Assembly: GCF_963675165.1 (NCBI RefSeq)
Contig: NC_087381.1
Span: 3,162,001 to 3,226,000 of the forward strand
Length of the DNA: 64,000 bases
Source of the DNA: Halichondria panicea
Taxonomy: Eukaryota; Porifera; Demospongiae; Suberitida; Halichondriidae
Direction: 5' to 3'
Below the pieces are notes generated by a model. It was not told the origin of the DNA. It saw nothing but the letters and a program-made list of their open reading frames with translations, and searched no databases. Every line of letters begins with the position of its first letter. The first letter of the stretch is position 1. The position numbers and the translations under genes are program-made. Positions 23,582 through 34,219 of the stretch are shown here, one piece after another.

Positions 23582-24445
23582 CTCAATCACACAAAGTCAT
23601 CCCCAACATTCCAGCAAGTATCAAACTAGAAGAACTCACAATTCAAGAAGAGGCAAGTGTTTTGTAACTATAACCATAATTATTGTTAACTCAACCTCTA
23701 GCTCTGTTTATATCTGTACATGCGTACGATTGACCCCCATGACCCCTCATCTCGCTCCTTGCAGAAATACTCCTTCAAGGCTGAAGATTTGGAGTACCAG
23801 GGTCACCTTGGAGATGGGGCCTTTGGTACTGTCACCAAGATGCTCTACCCTCCTACCCAAACTACCATGGCTGTCAAGGTGAGACACAAAATCAATATTT
23901 TCCTTTCTATGGCACCATTAGAACAGAAGATAGTGAAAGCATTTTTGTAACCACATTAATTCTGAAAATAAGTTTTAGCTTCTAAGGGAAAAGAATGGTT
24001 AATATTATACTGAAACAGTTCCTGATCATAACAAATTAAGAAGGTGCTCCACCCCGATTAAAACTGGCTCGTGCAAGAATGCAAGTTAGTTCAAAGTACC
24101 GCAGAGTACATGTATGGGAAATTTGCTAACTTGTGCTTATTTAATGCATACATGTACATACCATGTACCCAAGCTTGAACAAATAAGGTGCTCAGATTCC
24201 ATGGTATGTACATGTCATTGTACTATATTATTATTTCAGTGATTACCCAGAATTGTTAAAGTGGTGGCTATTTTCAATCCTCAATCGATTCATTACATAA
24301 ATTATGTAGTAAACTAGGTTTTTAAGTGGTGGTTATTTTTGTCTAGTGGCAGCTCTTTTGTCTACCACCACCGACCAGTGTGGGAACATCCCTGTAATGA
24401 CACGTACTTCACCACTATTTTTTATTGAGGATTAATTACACACAC

Positions 24446-24491
<46 letters not shown>

Positions 24492-27400
24492 ACACACACA
24501 CACACACATACACACAGAAAATCCCGATGAGAGACCTCCATGCCACTGAGAGTATTGTAGAGCTGGCCATGATGATGAAGCACGGGGCGTGTCCTTTCAT
24601 CGTTGAGTTCTATGGCTGCCTCATCAGAGATGTATGTTAACGTAATTAAGGCATGTTCATATTCTGTTATCAGAGGAGGTCCGACATGCGTGTACGAATC
24701 ACTACAAGTGCAGTGCATTGATGTCACGTGACAACGTTATGGCCAATACACTAGCACTTGTAGTGATTCGTGCGCGCATGTCGGACCTCCTCTGGGTCAA
24801 GCGAATTAGAAACTGTACTTTCAAATTTATAATGTTCTGCTATAATTATAGTTTGCCACATGTTCAGTGAAACCTGTTTATAGCGACCAACGGTACATGT
24901 ACCGTATAGCGGGTAATTTTCGGGGGACAAAATATTCGTGGTTCAGCAATATTGAGGGATTTCGTGGGTAATATTTTCGTGGTTGCTGCTTGCACTGCAG
25001 GTAAAGGTAGGCAAGGTCGCTTCATTCGTGTATTCGTGGTCAGACCTTCAACCACGAAAACCACGAATATTTTGCCCCACGAAAATTACCCTCTGTACGG
25101 TATGTGGCCTGCTGGTCTGCTATAACACACATGCTTATAGAGAGCCTTGTGGCCCATTAACCTGGCTGTATTATAGTGGGTGGCCTGCTAACACACTTAC
25201 TTAGATACTTGTGGCCCACTGTATTACAGTGGGTGGCCTGCTAACACACTTACTTAGATACTTGTGGCCCACTGTATTACAGTGGGTGGCCTGCTAACAC
25301 ACTTACTTAGAGACTTGTGACCCACTGTATTACAGTGGGTGATAAAGTGACCACAATAGAGACAGTAACTTTCACTATACATGTTATTGTATTTTTATGA
25401 CGGTGTTTTAGATTGGATCCACAGATAGTTAAGTTGAAAGGTAGCTCCTTCGGTTTTAGCGTGGTCACAACGTTTGTTTTCCATGAGATGGTAAACTGTA
25501 GATAAGTAAGTTTCAATTCCACTGCACTTATTTGTGCGCATTGCTACCCCCCCCCCAGGGAGATGTGTGGATCTGTATGGAGCTACTGGATGCTAGCATG
25601 GACAAGATATCAAAGAGAGTGGACGTCCTCAAACAGAGCATTCCAGAGGAGATTATTGGCAAGATGACCGTGGCTGTCATCAAAGCACTCCACTACCTCA
25701 AGGAAGAGCTGCTCATCATACACAGAGGTACATGCAGGCAGTACTTCTTAGTGGCTTTTGTGTGTACATGTACACTGTATAATTATACTGCCTGAGCAGG
25801 TGATTAACTGTTACAACCACTCTCATGGTCATCATGGCTGGAGTTCTAGAACTCTCGTGTTTAAGTATTAGTTAGACCACGTGTAGTAGGTAGTAGGTTT
25901 CTTAGCTGGATAGTAAACCTGAGGAAGTGTAGTGGCTGAGGCAAGTCACTAATTGACGAGGCCAGCGAGGACAATTAGTGGCTTGCAGAAGCCACTAATC
26001 ACTCCCAAAGGGTTACTATCCAGCTAAGAAGCCGTACTATACACATGGTCTATCTCGCTTAGAAAATGCATTTTTGTGGGTACTAGTTAGAGCCCTGCTA
26101 GCAGGTCACTAACTCAGATAGTGACCTCTGTTAGCAGGTTTCTTAGTTGGATAGACACCTCATTAGCAGTGGCCACTTCAAAGCTTGAATATACAAATTT
26201 TTTCTAATATACATTGTATCAGGAGTACAGATTGTATGTAGCATTGTTGCATTTTAAGTGGGCAACAAAGGAAACACTGTGCCAATATCTGCCATATGGC
26301 ACAGGTCAAGCCTTGAACTGTGCCACTATCTAGATACTGGCATAGTATGGCTGAAGTTACCTAAAGCCCACCCTCCACCCAGTAACCCTCCACCCAGTAA
26401 CCTGAAACGGTCCCTTTTATAGTATAACACGTACTGTTAAACAGATTCAGTGGTAGGCAGAAAACGTTTTTCATGTGTCTCAGTCTGGTGCATTCCACAG
26501 CCACCACAAGTAGTTGAAACTAGTTGTCCTATAAAACGAGTTATGTGTACACGGAAAGGAATGCACAAGGAATGCAACAAATCAGTTATTACACAGCTCA
26601 CTGTGCGCACATTGGATATAAAATTATTGGCTCAGTAGTGCCTTTGCCCTCGAGGCCTCGGGCCTAAGTCACTACTGAGCCAATATATCCCCAGAGGAGG
26701 CTGGAACCACTTGACCTTAGCTAATTAAGGTCACTAATTGGATTTATCCAAACTTCTCTTGCAGACTACGTCAAGCCTAGTTTTTTAGTGTCTATCAGTT
26801 TAAAACGTTATTTTTCGGAGGGGTCAAATTTTATTTTTGCCAATTTTGCTCAGAAGCAGAGATACAAGTCTCAAAGCCAGCTACACAGTGACCTCGAAAA
26901 CAAGCCGCTCATGACATCGAGGCTATTACAAGAGCAAGGCTTTTGATTGTATCTCTGCTTTTGAGCAAAGTTGGCAAAAATAAAATTTGACCCCCCCTGA
27001 AAAATAACGTTTTAAACTGATAGACACTAAAAACTAGAGCACTAAAGTGCAAACCCTCGGCTGGTGACATGATAATAAAGATAATGCAGTGCATGTAGCA
27101 TGTATGACCAGCACAGCAACTCAATAGCTAAACACTGGAGGCATGGCATGCTGAAACATTGAGTGGTACATGTCACATGAGACATGCACTGTGGACTGGG
27201 ATCACAGCAAAGAAGCCTGGAGTCTTAGGCTTAGAGAGTCCTGCCAGGCTGGAGCATGCTGAAACATTGAGTGGTACATGTCACATGAGACATGCACTGT
27301 GGACTGGGATCACAGCAAAGAAGCCTGGAGTCTTAGGCTTAGAGAGTCCTGCCAGGCTGGAGTACGAGTATATACAGTCACAATTTTAGCTTTTATTGTT

Positions 27401-30400
27401 CCTGGTACAGGATCACTTCAGCTGAAAATACGTAGTCAGCAGAGGTAGATAATTCTAGCTTTCTACTTTAGTGACCCTGTTCCATTGTTCCTGGTACAGG
27501 ATCACTTCAGCTGTAAGTAACCCATGTGGAAAAATCACAACGTAACATAGGGTATCTCGAATAAAGGCCGCGTGTAGTTAGCAGCTGCCAACAGGCAAGT
27601 TTAGCTTTTGCTCGCTTTTATTCGACAAAGAAACTTTAACATCAAAATCTGCCACTATTTAAATCAAGATACTGTTGTGTGAAGGCTATCCATGCTGCAA
27701 ACGCAGCGCTATGGCATCCAGGTGAGTAGAGATTCTCGTGACAAACAAACAAACAGTCAAACAAACCAACAGACTACTATACCCGCTGGCCGCGGCGGTC
27801 TCGGGTAACTAGGCTTGAAGTAGTCTGCAAGAGAAGTTTGGATAAATCCAATTAGTGACCTTAATTAGCTAAGGTCAAGTGGTTCCAGCCTCCTCTGATA
27901 TATCCCTAGCCTCGATCCCAGGCCGCACTTCACTAAGGGAAGTGGGGAAGTGGGCCTGGTATCGACTGCTTGCGCATGCGCTAATATCCCCCCCCCCGGT
28001 ATCTGGGGGTTTTGGATAACATCGTCTATGCTCAGTAAAACTATGACATCACAACGAAAGGAAGTGGATTGAAGGAAGTAGATAGAAAGTTCGATTGAAG
28101 GTTTCTAGCCCATCAGATAGCATTCTCTGATAGCTACCCTTAGCCTGCTATGTTAACAAAAGACTCACAGCCTGCAACAGTGTGGATGACGATCGTCTGA
28201 AAGGAGTGACGGCTGATAAGAGCCTATATGGACAAGCCACGCCCATTTAACACTAACTTTGGTGAAAGTCTACTATACTACTGCTACTGATTCTATCAGA
28301 AGAAAATAGCAGTACAACAAATCTACACAGCTCTGTCTCTAGCTAGCTAGCTATATACCGTATAGCGCGAAATTTTCAAGGCACTTATATTTCGTGGATT
28401 GGCCTCTAAAAACCATTTCGTTGCACAATGTTCGCGGAATGACTGCTTACCGGAAGCCACGCCTTTAAATATTTGCACGATAGCAGGTAATTCTAATTAA
28501 AGAACAATTTTCGTGGACTTAATTTTCGTATAGAATTCTAACCCACGAAATCCGCGAAAATTAAGCCCCTCGAACATTTCGCGCTATACGGTAGCTCTGT
28601 GTATGACTTTTAGGATATTTTCTCTGATGTATCCAGTATTATAGGAATATTTACGGGATAAAATCCAATAACTTGGCGCATGCGCAAGCAGTCGATAGCA
28701 GGCCTTCTTTCAAAGGCCGGTGAAGGAGGCTAATATATCCCATGTGGCACTCGTGCATGTGTCACAACTATAACTTAAATGAGTTATAAAACCCAGGAGC
28801 TAGCTACCGTACGGGTAGAAAATTTCGAGGGTGTAAATTTTCGTGCAATTCAATATTCTGTCTTATTTGGAAAATTTCGCGGGTAGTAAATTTTGTGGAT
28901 TTAGGGTGTGTCACTATCTCGCATGCATAAACAAAGCCTTTCGCGGGTTTTAATTTTCGTGTTCTGCAGCCACCCACAAAAAACTAAAAACACCTCGAAA
29001 TTTTCTACCCGTACAGTATAAGCAACTAGCTAGTCAGACATGCAGTTATAGAAGCAAGCCTACTGTAAGCTCAGAGCATATAAGATGTGGTAGTTGAATG
29101 GCTAATAGTTGTACTGACATTCATTTGGATTAAGAATGCAAACTTTCTTATTGAGTATTTGAAGCTGTTTTGGAAACAGTCCCTTCATTTTTGTGTACAT
29201 TGTAGAGAGCAATCGAGTGGTTTCTCTGTCATAACTAACCTCGTGTTAATCACAGTAATGTATATATGTGAACACAGTACATGTATGTGACATTATATAC
29301 ACTATGTATTTAGTGATGATATTAATATTTGTGGTAGCTACTGTGTACTTACCCCTCCCCCCTCTCCAGATGTGAAGCCGTCCAACATCCTTGTGAGCAG
29401 GAAGTGTGAGTTCAAGCTGTGTGACTTTGGTATCTCTGGGCGACTTGTCAACTCTCTTGCCAAGACTATAGAAGTGGGCTGTCATCCCTACATGGCTGTA
29501 AGTGGGGGGGGGGGGAGTATTGGTTACCACGGCCTTTTGTATTTTGATCCCTCTGTTAAGTAATGCACATTGTAGTTGACCTGTTTACTGTATGGTCTTA
29601 CATACTGTGTATTCAGATATTGGTTTCCCTGAAAGCTACTGATTGTTAATAATTTATTTATAGCCTGAGAGTATTGACCCTAAGAGAGCAGAGCACGGGT
29701 ACACCATCCAGTCTGACGTGTGGAGCTTTGGGATCACACTGGTGGGTGTGGCACACACTACACCAGCTGCACTTTATACACACACGATTACTAATAACAA
29801 TTGTGGGGTTTTAGGAGTGTTTTGTGTGTTCGAAAATGTACTTGCCTAAAAGGATGTGTTTGTCACTGTTGTGTACAAGGAAAGACAGCAGCTTTCAGTT
29901 ATGTAAGGGTTTGTATCACTACCAAATACCAGTTTAATTACCCCCTCCCCTCCCCCCACACATGTACAGTTGGAATTGGCACTGGGCAAGTTCCCCTACA
30001 GTAAGTCGGCCACTATCTTTGAGAAGCTGAATGCTGTGGTGAACGGACCTCCCCCAAAACTGCCCAGTGATGGACAATACTCTGCTGATCTCCTCGAGTT
30101 CTCTGCTGCCTGGTAAGACCTCTACTATGTAGCATTCAGCATGCGTGTGCATGTGTTATGACTACTAGCATTCAATGTATGTGCATGTGCGCACTTGACA
30201 GCTGTACATACATACATACGTATGCCTCTAGACTCCCACTCATATTACCTAAGGCAACATGTATTTTATATAGGCCTCTCCTAAATTGTGTTGAATAACA
30301 TTTTTAGTTGGTCAAATTTGATGGTTTTCTGTTTGTTTTCGCAGTTTAAGGAAGGACCACCTCCAGAGGCCCGACTACAAGCAACTTCAGGTGTGTTGTC

Positions 30401-30604
30401 CTTAAATCAATTGCTTATTGTGTGTGTGCACTTTGCAATGTACATTGTTCTATAGAATAGTGTAAGCTAGCCCACATACCATTGTGCACTCAAACTGTAA
30501 TTACGCCCACCCCCCCCCAAACGCAGGAGTTGGTGTTCTTCAAGAAGTACTCCACTGCAAATGTGGACACGCTGACGTGGTACAACTCCATTAGAGAATC
30601 TTAA
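19436..30604 (+). CDS. Candidate death-domain/MAP2K fusion gene (overall span)
   Basis: This entry joins the two parts described separately. The exon ending at 21332 (phase 1, ...RSQRN + G) is followed by a good acceptor TTTTGTCTCCGACAG, and the exon from 21483 then reads APPGK straight into the MAP2K start MDLGGGG. Only about 130 bp separate the stop reached without splicing (21367) from the MAP2K ATG (21497), leaving little room for a separate promoter. The fused product would be about 714 residues: death domain, a conserved middle region, a basic docking segment, then a dual-specificity kinase. The phase match alone has a one-in-three chance. A transposon at 19655-20257 interrupts the death-domain exon in this sequence, so the fusion may be inactive, allele-specific or mis-modelled. 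Two adjacent genes remain possible. Confidence 0.5.
19655..20257. mobile_element. 603-bp CAGGGGCGTAGC-ended element within death-domain exon
   Basis: Left end CAGGGGCGTAGCTACC, right end GGCTACGCCCCTG, with GTCTC on both flanks (19650-19654 and 20258-20262), a 5-bp target duplication. The CAGGG-type termini match the two 5-bp-duplication elements at 32753-32929 and 63608-63792 and resemble hAT-like ends. The insertion splits codons of the death-domain coding sequence. No donor/acceptor pair around it restores the correct frame, so it is likely disruptive. No transposase is visible. Confidence 0.85.
21497..30604 (+). CDS. Dual-specificity MAP kinase kinase, MAP2K3/6-like, 10 exons
   Basis: Exons: 21497(21483)-21624, 23580-23652, 23765-23878, 24518-24631, 25559-25727, 29370-29497, 29664-29741, 29970-30112, 30345-30390, 30527-30604; 356 residues from the ATG, close to human MKK3/MKK6. 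The N terminus has a basic cluster ([10 protein letters not shown], then TPVTPVTPL) like a MAPK docking site. Kinase motifs: glycine loop GDGAFGTV, lysine in MAVK, IIHRDVKPSN catalytic loop, CDFGISG, activation segment [11 protein letters not shown] with the Ser and Thr phosphorylated by MAP3Ks, and [23 protein letters not shown] and AKTI favour MAP2K3/6 over MAP2K4, though not decisively. The family phosphorylates p38 MAP kinases on Thr and Tyr. Intron 2 uses a GC-AG pair (GAG|GCAAGT). Introns 1 and 5 hold transposons; two acceptors abut CA repeats. Exon 1 is also in frame with an upstream death-domain protein. Confidence 0.93.
21819..23337. mobile_element. 1.5-kb hAT-like non-autonomous element in MAP2K intron 1
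   Basis: Ends CAAGGGCGTATGAAGAGAAG and its complement CTTCTCTTCATACGCCCTT form TIRs of over 30 bp. GGCAGTAT flanks both sides (21811-21818 and 23338-23345), an 8-bp target duplication as expected for hAT transposons. No transposase frame was found. Near its right end, 23152-23235 holds a strong hairpin (GGGGTTTATGACAGTAAACC and its complement) around a short G+C-rich loop. Confidence 0.85.
23546..23579. repeat. (CA)n tract forming the MAP2K exon 2 acceptor
   Basis: The CA repeat runs directly into ACACAG|TTCTCAATC, so the 3' splice site of exon 2 is the end of the microsatellite and there is no ordinary pyrimidine tract. Confidence 0.8.
24435..24517. repeat. (CA)n tract forming the MAP2K exon 4 acceptor
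   Basis: An interrupted CA repeat of about 80 bp ends CATACACACAG|AAAATCCCG at the start of exon 4, again replacing the pyrimidine tract. Confidence 0.8.
24671..24794. mobile_element. 124-bp CAGAGGAGG-ended palindromic MITE
   Basis: Starts CAGAGGAGGTCCGACATGCG and ends CGCATGTCGGACCTCCTCTG; the inverted arms extend to ACTACAAGTGC/GCACTTGTAGT. No target duplication was found at this copy. It lies in MAP2K intron 4, just past the exon. Confidence 0.85.
24900..25102. mobile_element. TACCGTA-ended palindromic MITE
   Basis: Starts TACCGTATAGCGGGTAATTTTCG and ends GAAAATTACCCTCTGTACGGTA; internal TTCGTGG/CCACGAA blocks are also inverted. Related elements lie at 28356, 28805, 46462, 59041, 59390 and 62563. 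A TA target is suggested by the ends but not proven. Confidence 0.8.
25146..25340. repeat. 53-bp minisatellite, about 3.5 copies
   Basis: The unit CTTGTGGCCCACTGTATTAC followed by AGTGGGTGGCCTGCTAACAC and ACTTACTTAGATA repeats with a period of 53 bp in MAP2K intron 4. Each unit includes the short palindrome CCCACTGTATTACAGTGGG. The last copy is truncated at GTGGGTGATAAAG. Confidence 0.9.
25861..26044. repeat. Inverted-repeat element in MAP2K intron 5
   Basis: TTTCTTAGCTGGATAGTAA near the left and TTACTATCCAGCTAAGAA near the right are complementary, and CACTAATTG-type blocks pair inside. A partial extra arm (GCAGGTTTCTTAGTTGGATA) lies at about 26133-26152. Likely a MITE; the ends are not defined. 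Confidence 0.55.
26622..26686. repeat. Short palindrome, ATTGGCTCAGTAGTG arms
   Basis: ATTGGCTCAGTAGTG and CACTACTGAGCCAAT form 15-bp arms around a G+C-rich loop (CCTCGAGGCCTCGGG). It overlaps the left target site of the neighbouring 26692-27897 element, so that element inserted next to or into it. Confidence 0.65.
26781..27035. repeat. Nested palindromic repeat, arms about 95 bp
   Basis: TAGTGTCTATCAGTTTAAAA and TTTTAAACTGATAGACACTA near the two ends are exact complements; the arms continue through GTTATTTTTC and TTTGCCAA to the AGAGATACAA block. It sits inside the larger element at 26692-27897. Confidence 0.8.
27149..27362. repeat. Two-copy 108-bp tandem duplication
   Basis: GCTGAAACATTGAGTGGTAC through GAGTCCTGCCAGGCTGGAG occurs twice back to back with virtually no differences. 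The period is a multiple of three, so a 76-codon open frame arises, but it has no conserved feature and lies within a transposon. Confidence 0.9.
27907..28732. mobile_element. 826-bp TAGCCTCG-ended element, 9-bp duplication, nested insertion
   Basis: Left end TAGCCTCGATCCCAGGCCG, right end GGCCGGTGAAGGAGGCTA; inner inverted arms GCTTGCGCATGCGC and GCGCATGCGCAAGC. ATATATCCC flanks both ends (27898-27906 and 28733-28741); the left copy is shared with the element at 26692-27897. A separate TACCGTA-ended MITE (28356-28593) is nested inside. Confidence 0.88.
28356..28593. mobile_element. TACCGTATAGCG-ended MITE nested in larger element
   Basis: TACCGTATAGCGCGAAATTTTC at the left and GAACATTTCGCGCTATACGGTA at the right. 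A diverged copy is at about 251-360. It interrupts the element at 27907-28732, so it is the younger insertion. Confidence 0.85.
28805..29018. mobile_element. TACCGTACGGG-ended MITE
   Basis: TACCGTACGGGTAGAAAATT and AATTTTCTACCCGTACAGTA are the inverted ends. It is a third subfamily of the TACCGTA group, in MAP2K intron 5. Confidence 0.82.
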
Positions 30605-31064
30605 TTGAATGATAATTATTTTTCTGGACAGAAATTTCCAAAATTTAATTAGCTCTAATTTGCATCTGTATAATTTATGCTCACTTGTCTAAGCTGCTCT
30701 ATAAGAAGTCCACTTGTGTATAATTATTGCTTCTGTCTTAGGAAAATTAAAGTAGCTTTTAATATATAATTAGTATTTGCACATATCCCTAATTCCTGTA
30801 CGTGTGCCAAATAATATTAACTATTCACTTGTTAGTCAATTAAACAATTCTTTGAAGAAATAATTTGTAATTAAACCATAATTAACCGTAACGACATAAA
30901 GCCATTTCATAGCATAAATTATAAGTTCTGCTCTAATAATAATTATAAATAAACGTACATCATATAATTATAAATTGTGCATGGTGCCTACATGTACATA
31001 CAAAAAGATCATGATTAGAGCAGGTGGGTGATTCTCTTCGTGCATGTTCATCAAAAGTTCACAA
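30605..31064. other. Convergent 3' ends of MAP2K and USP36-like loci
   Basis: AT-rich, no coding sequence. A plus-strand AATAAA at 30948-30953 is a plausible MAP2K polyadenylation signal about 345 bp past the stop. The USP-like gene on the other strand ends at 31065, so the two loci converge. Confidence 0.5.
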
Positions 31065-31837
31065 CTAGTGACGGTGGTGCCATTTGTGAGGCTTGTGAGT
31101 GGGTTTGTGAGGCTTGTGATGTTTGTGACCCTTGTCCTTGTAATAGTGTGAGCCCCCGCCCCCGCGTCGATCATGCATGTCCTGGAACTTGTTAGTGGAG
31201 CTAAAGTCGTCGCCAGACACTCTCATCTTGACCTTCTTGACCTGAGGGGGCGAGAGGGAGGTCATGTGATCATCGTTTGGTAATGTATTGCACATAATAC
31301 GACGTACATGTACATGCTACCGTTACTGCATTAGCTATGTACAAAATGTAGAACACCCACAGTTCGAACTCTAATGATGATAATGAACTATTGATAGCAC
31401 CATAAACTAGAAAATATTATAAGTGTCTCATCGATGCTCAACCAATGAAAATGTGCTCAGAACATAACGTTGAGATCATGGCTCCATGCACAGTTGAGCT
31501 CAGTGATTAAGCCTTAGTTGTTCATCATAGCAGATAACGTCCAATGTACATTGTCAGTAGTGCAAGCTCAAGCTCATTATCAACTAGTGTTCAAGCTGGC
31601 GCTGTGCTAATGCCTCTCGCCCTTTCGCTCAAAAGTATAGAAGAGGAAGTAAAGAAGAGGAAAAAGTGTATAAAATAATCTGACTTGGATCTATTCAATT
31701 GTATAATTATGGTATCATTGTTGTGTTTTGTGGCTGCTTATACCATGGACCTCAAGGATCTAGGAAGCAACAAAGAAGAAGATTTTGTTTTCAATTAATT
31801 ATAAGCGGAAGTGCATAATTTTACTTATTATTTCAAC

Positions 31838-31884
31838 TAGCCTCGATTCCAAGCCGCTGAGAAAGGCGGCTGGAATCGAGGCTA
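31838..31884. mobile_element. 47-bp TAGCCTCG mini-MITE with 9-bp duplication (USP intron)
   Basis: TAGCCTCGATTCCAAGCCGC and GCGGCTGGAATCGAGGCTA are almost back to back. TATTTCAAC flanks both ends (31829-31837 and 31885-31893). It is essentially just the two terminal repeats. Confidence 0.92.
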
Positions 31885-32009
31885 TATTTCAACAATCATG
31901 ATTTCTGCCAGGATCTGGTATGGGTTAAAAAATGGAGTCTCTCACACGTGGTAATGAGCGCATGTGCAGGAATAAGGGGTGTGTCGGCAAGTTACAAGAA
32001 TGGCTACTA

Positions 32010-32390
32010 AAATAGCTAGGTTCTTTAGCAGCTCTTTCTGACTCTTGTAGCTAACAAAAAGCTAGCGCTTTAGTGCAAGGCTAACTTATATGTTGAATAG
32101 AAAGTTTGTGCGAACAGATGATGCTATAAAAGATTCTAAAGAGACTGCAACATCCTTTAATGTGAGTCACTAGCCATAACTCGAGAAAGAAGCTTTAGTT
32201 TGCTAATCCACGAATCAAAATCCAAGAGATCGTGGCTAGAAGCCTATAGAAGCTGTCAGTTTTTGTTGTATTGCAACCGTTGATCAGTTACAGCTGGAAT
32301 ACACACACACACACACACACACACAGACAGACAGACACACACACAGTCAGCTTTACCGTATCCCTCGTGCGGCTACGCCTCGAGGCATAA
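32010..32390 (+). repeat. Diverged interspersed repeat copy (USP intron)
   Basis: Blocks CTCTTGTAGCTAACAAAAAGC, GCTTTAGTGCAAGGCTAAC and AGAAGCCTATAGAAG match the family at 7480-7900 and 60395-60900. It ends in a CA repeat and the hairpin TACCGTATCCCTCG...CGAGGCATAATT. Confidence 0.55.
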
Positions 32391-32651
32391 TTAGCATAGT
32401 TCATGCAGTCACATGACTATAGAGTACAAGCTAGTAATTAGTCTTGGCCCACCTTTCCTCTGTCTAGTTCCTCGTCCCAGGTGTCCCTGTCCCCCCTCCG
32501 CCCCTCTGTGGGGGGGCCACACCCGAGCACACTAGCACCACCATCCCAAGACTTGACTAGAGGAGGGAAAGTACACACAGGGATTATAATCATAAGATGT
32601 ACTGTTACAAAATGGTGGTTGAGGTAAATTGTATTGTGTACAATAAGGAGG

Positions 32652-32700
32652 CAGAGGAGGTACGACATCCGCGTGTCATCCGCATGTCGTACCTCCTCTG
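32652..32700. mobile_element. 49-bp CAGAGGAGG mini-MITE with 9-bp duplication
   Basis: CAGAGGAGGTACGACATCCG and GCATGTCGTACCTCCTCTG are inverted repeats with almost no interior. ATAAGGAGG flanks both ends (32643-32651 and 32701-32709). Confidence 0.92.
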
Positions 32701-32752
32701 ATAAGGAGGTAAGATAGAGGTCTCTTTGAACTACACTGTAAACTTCAATAGA

Positions 32753-32929
32753 CAGGGTGTCATACAGGATTTTGAAGTAGAGGGGGGAAATGAGAAAAGT
32801 AACCAGAAAATGTTGCTAAAAAAAGGTCAACTGTTATTTCAATACCCAGCTATGGACACTCAGTCATAATTGAAAGGGGGGGGGGGAAATTGGAGCTAGG
32901 GGGGGTATCCCCCCCTGTATGACACCCTG
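32753..32929. mobile_element. 177-bp CAGGGTGTC-ended MITE, 5-bp duplication (copy 1)
   Basis: CAGGGTGTCATACAGG and CCTGTATGACACCCTG are the inverted ends; ATAGA flanks both (32748-32752 and 32930-32934). The interior is nearly identical to the copy at 63608-63792, including a poly-G run. Confidence 0.92.
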
Positions 32930-34219
32930 ATAGATATTATATTACATGGAAACCTATAGCTACGTATCACACAAAGATGACATACATTGAGTTACATGTA
33001 CATGTATGTACTGTACAGTAACATACAGAAAATGGATCTTTTAGACACTTTATGGGGAGACAATATCAAGGGTCAAGGGTCACTATAGGCATATAGAGTA
33101 GCATACTGACTGACCCACCTCCCAGTCTGTCCTGACTAGTGAGTTGCTCCAACACGTCGGACTGCCTGAGGCCGTCCCACTGTGCCAGCTGGCCCTTCTT
33201 ACCACTGTCCCAGGCTATCTCAGGGCCTGCATAAGGGAAACTGGTAAATTCTGCAAGGGTACAATGCTCCACAACATTATTCCTACACTGTGTGCGGCTA
33301 CATGTATGGTTTTTTCTTACATATTTTCTTAAAATGCACAATCATAATCAATGGTTCACCTTGCTTGCCATTCTCCCCAGAGCTCTCAGACTTGTGTCTC
33401 TTCCTCTCCAGGACTCTTGTCATCACTGTGATACTTCTTTCTCTTCTTCTTGAGTCGACGTTCCTCGTCGCCATGCTGCTCTTTAACCAGTTCACCACCA
33501 GAATCATGGCTTTAACCCTTTCACTACCAGAATCGTGGCCTTTAACTATTTCGCCACTAGAACCACTTGAGTACAATTTTCTCGATGTAGAGAGCGAGAG
33601 CGAGAACGCTTAACCTTTTCGATATCACGATACGAGTGGTATCTACGATGATGGACAGCGGGAGCAGTGTGAGGATGGGAGATTCTTCTCCGAGGGCTAC
33701 GAGATCTTGAGCGCCTTTGACGTCTGTCATGTTTCCGTGACGATTCGACACCCTCCCTAGAAGGTGATTTACTGACAGAATGCTTCTTATGTTCTTTGTT
33801 TCGGATCTTGTCTTTGTCTTCAACGCTTTGTGAACGCTTTCGATATCATTTCTTTTTGTTCTTCTTCGAGCGTTTTAGAGAGGAGATAAATTTGAATTTG
33901 CTGTTTGATTTCGGGGAGGGAGTATTCTGTCCGAGGGTAGATGTCACATGATCACTAGAGAGGTCTGGTCCGTACAGAATCAGTTTAGGAGAGGTGAGAA
34001 CATCTCCGGAAGTAGTGGAGTCCACTCTTGCGACGAAGAGTTAGGAAGGGTGTGGTTTGTAGATACATGTGGAGGCGTGAGGGTGTGTTTGAGTGGAGGT
34101 GTGGGCGTGTGCTTGAGTGTAAGACGTGAAGGTGTGAATTCGATCGTCGGTGGAGGATCAATTTTTTTCTCTGTTTTAGAATCATCGATGTGAGGGCTAG
34201 GTCGCACCAACGCCACTGG

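Larger units (their letters stand above)
26692..27897. mobile_element. 1.2-kb CAGAGGAGG-ended element, TIRs about 88 bp, 9-bp duplication
   Basis: Left end CAGAGGAGGCTGGAACCACT and right end AGTGGTTCCAGCCTCCTCTG; the arms stay complementary inward to CTAGGCTTGA/TCAAGCCTAG. ATATATCCC flanks both ends (26683-26691 and 27898-27906). It contains a nested palindrome (about 26781-27035), a 108-bp tandem duplication and a duplicated 30-bp block (27398-27426, 27484-27513). No transposase is seen. Confidence 0.9.

Noticed and set aside
25146-25340. CRISPR-like array
   Set aside because: The copies are contiguous with no unique spacers, and this is a eukaryotic intron; it is a minisatellite.
27159-27389. 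76-residue open frame with an internal 36-residue repeat
   Set aside because: Arises from a 108-bp tandem duplication inside a transposon; no conserved features.
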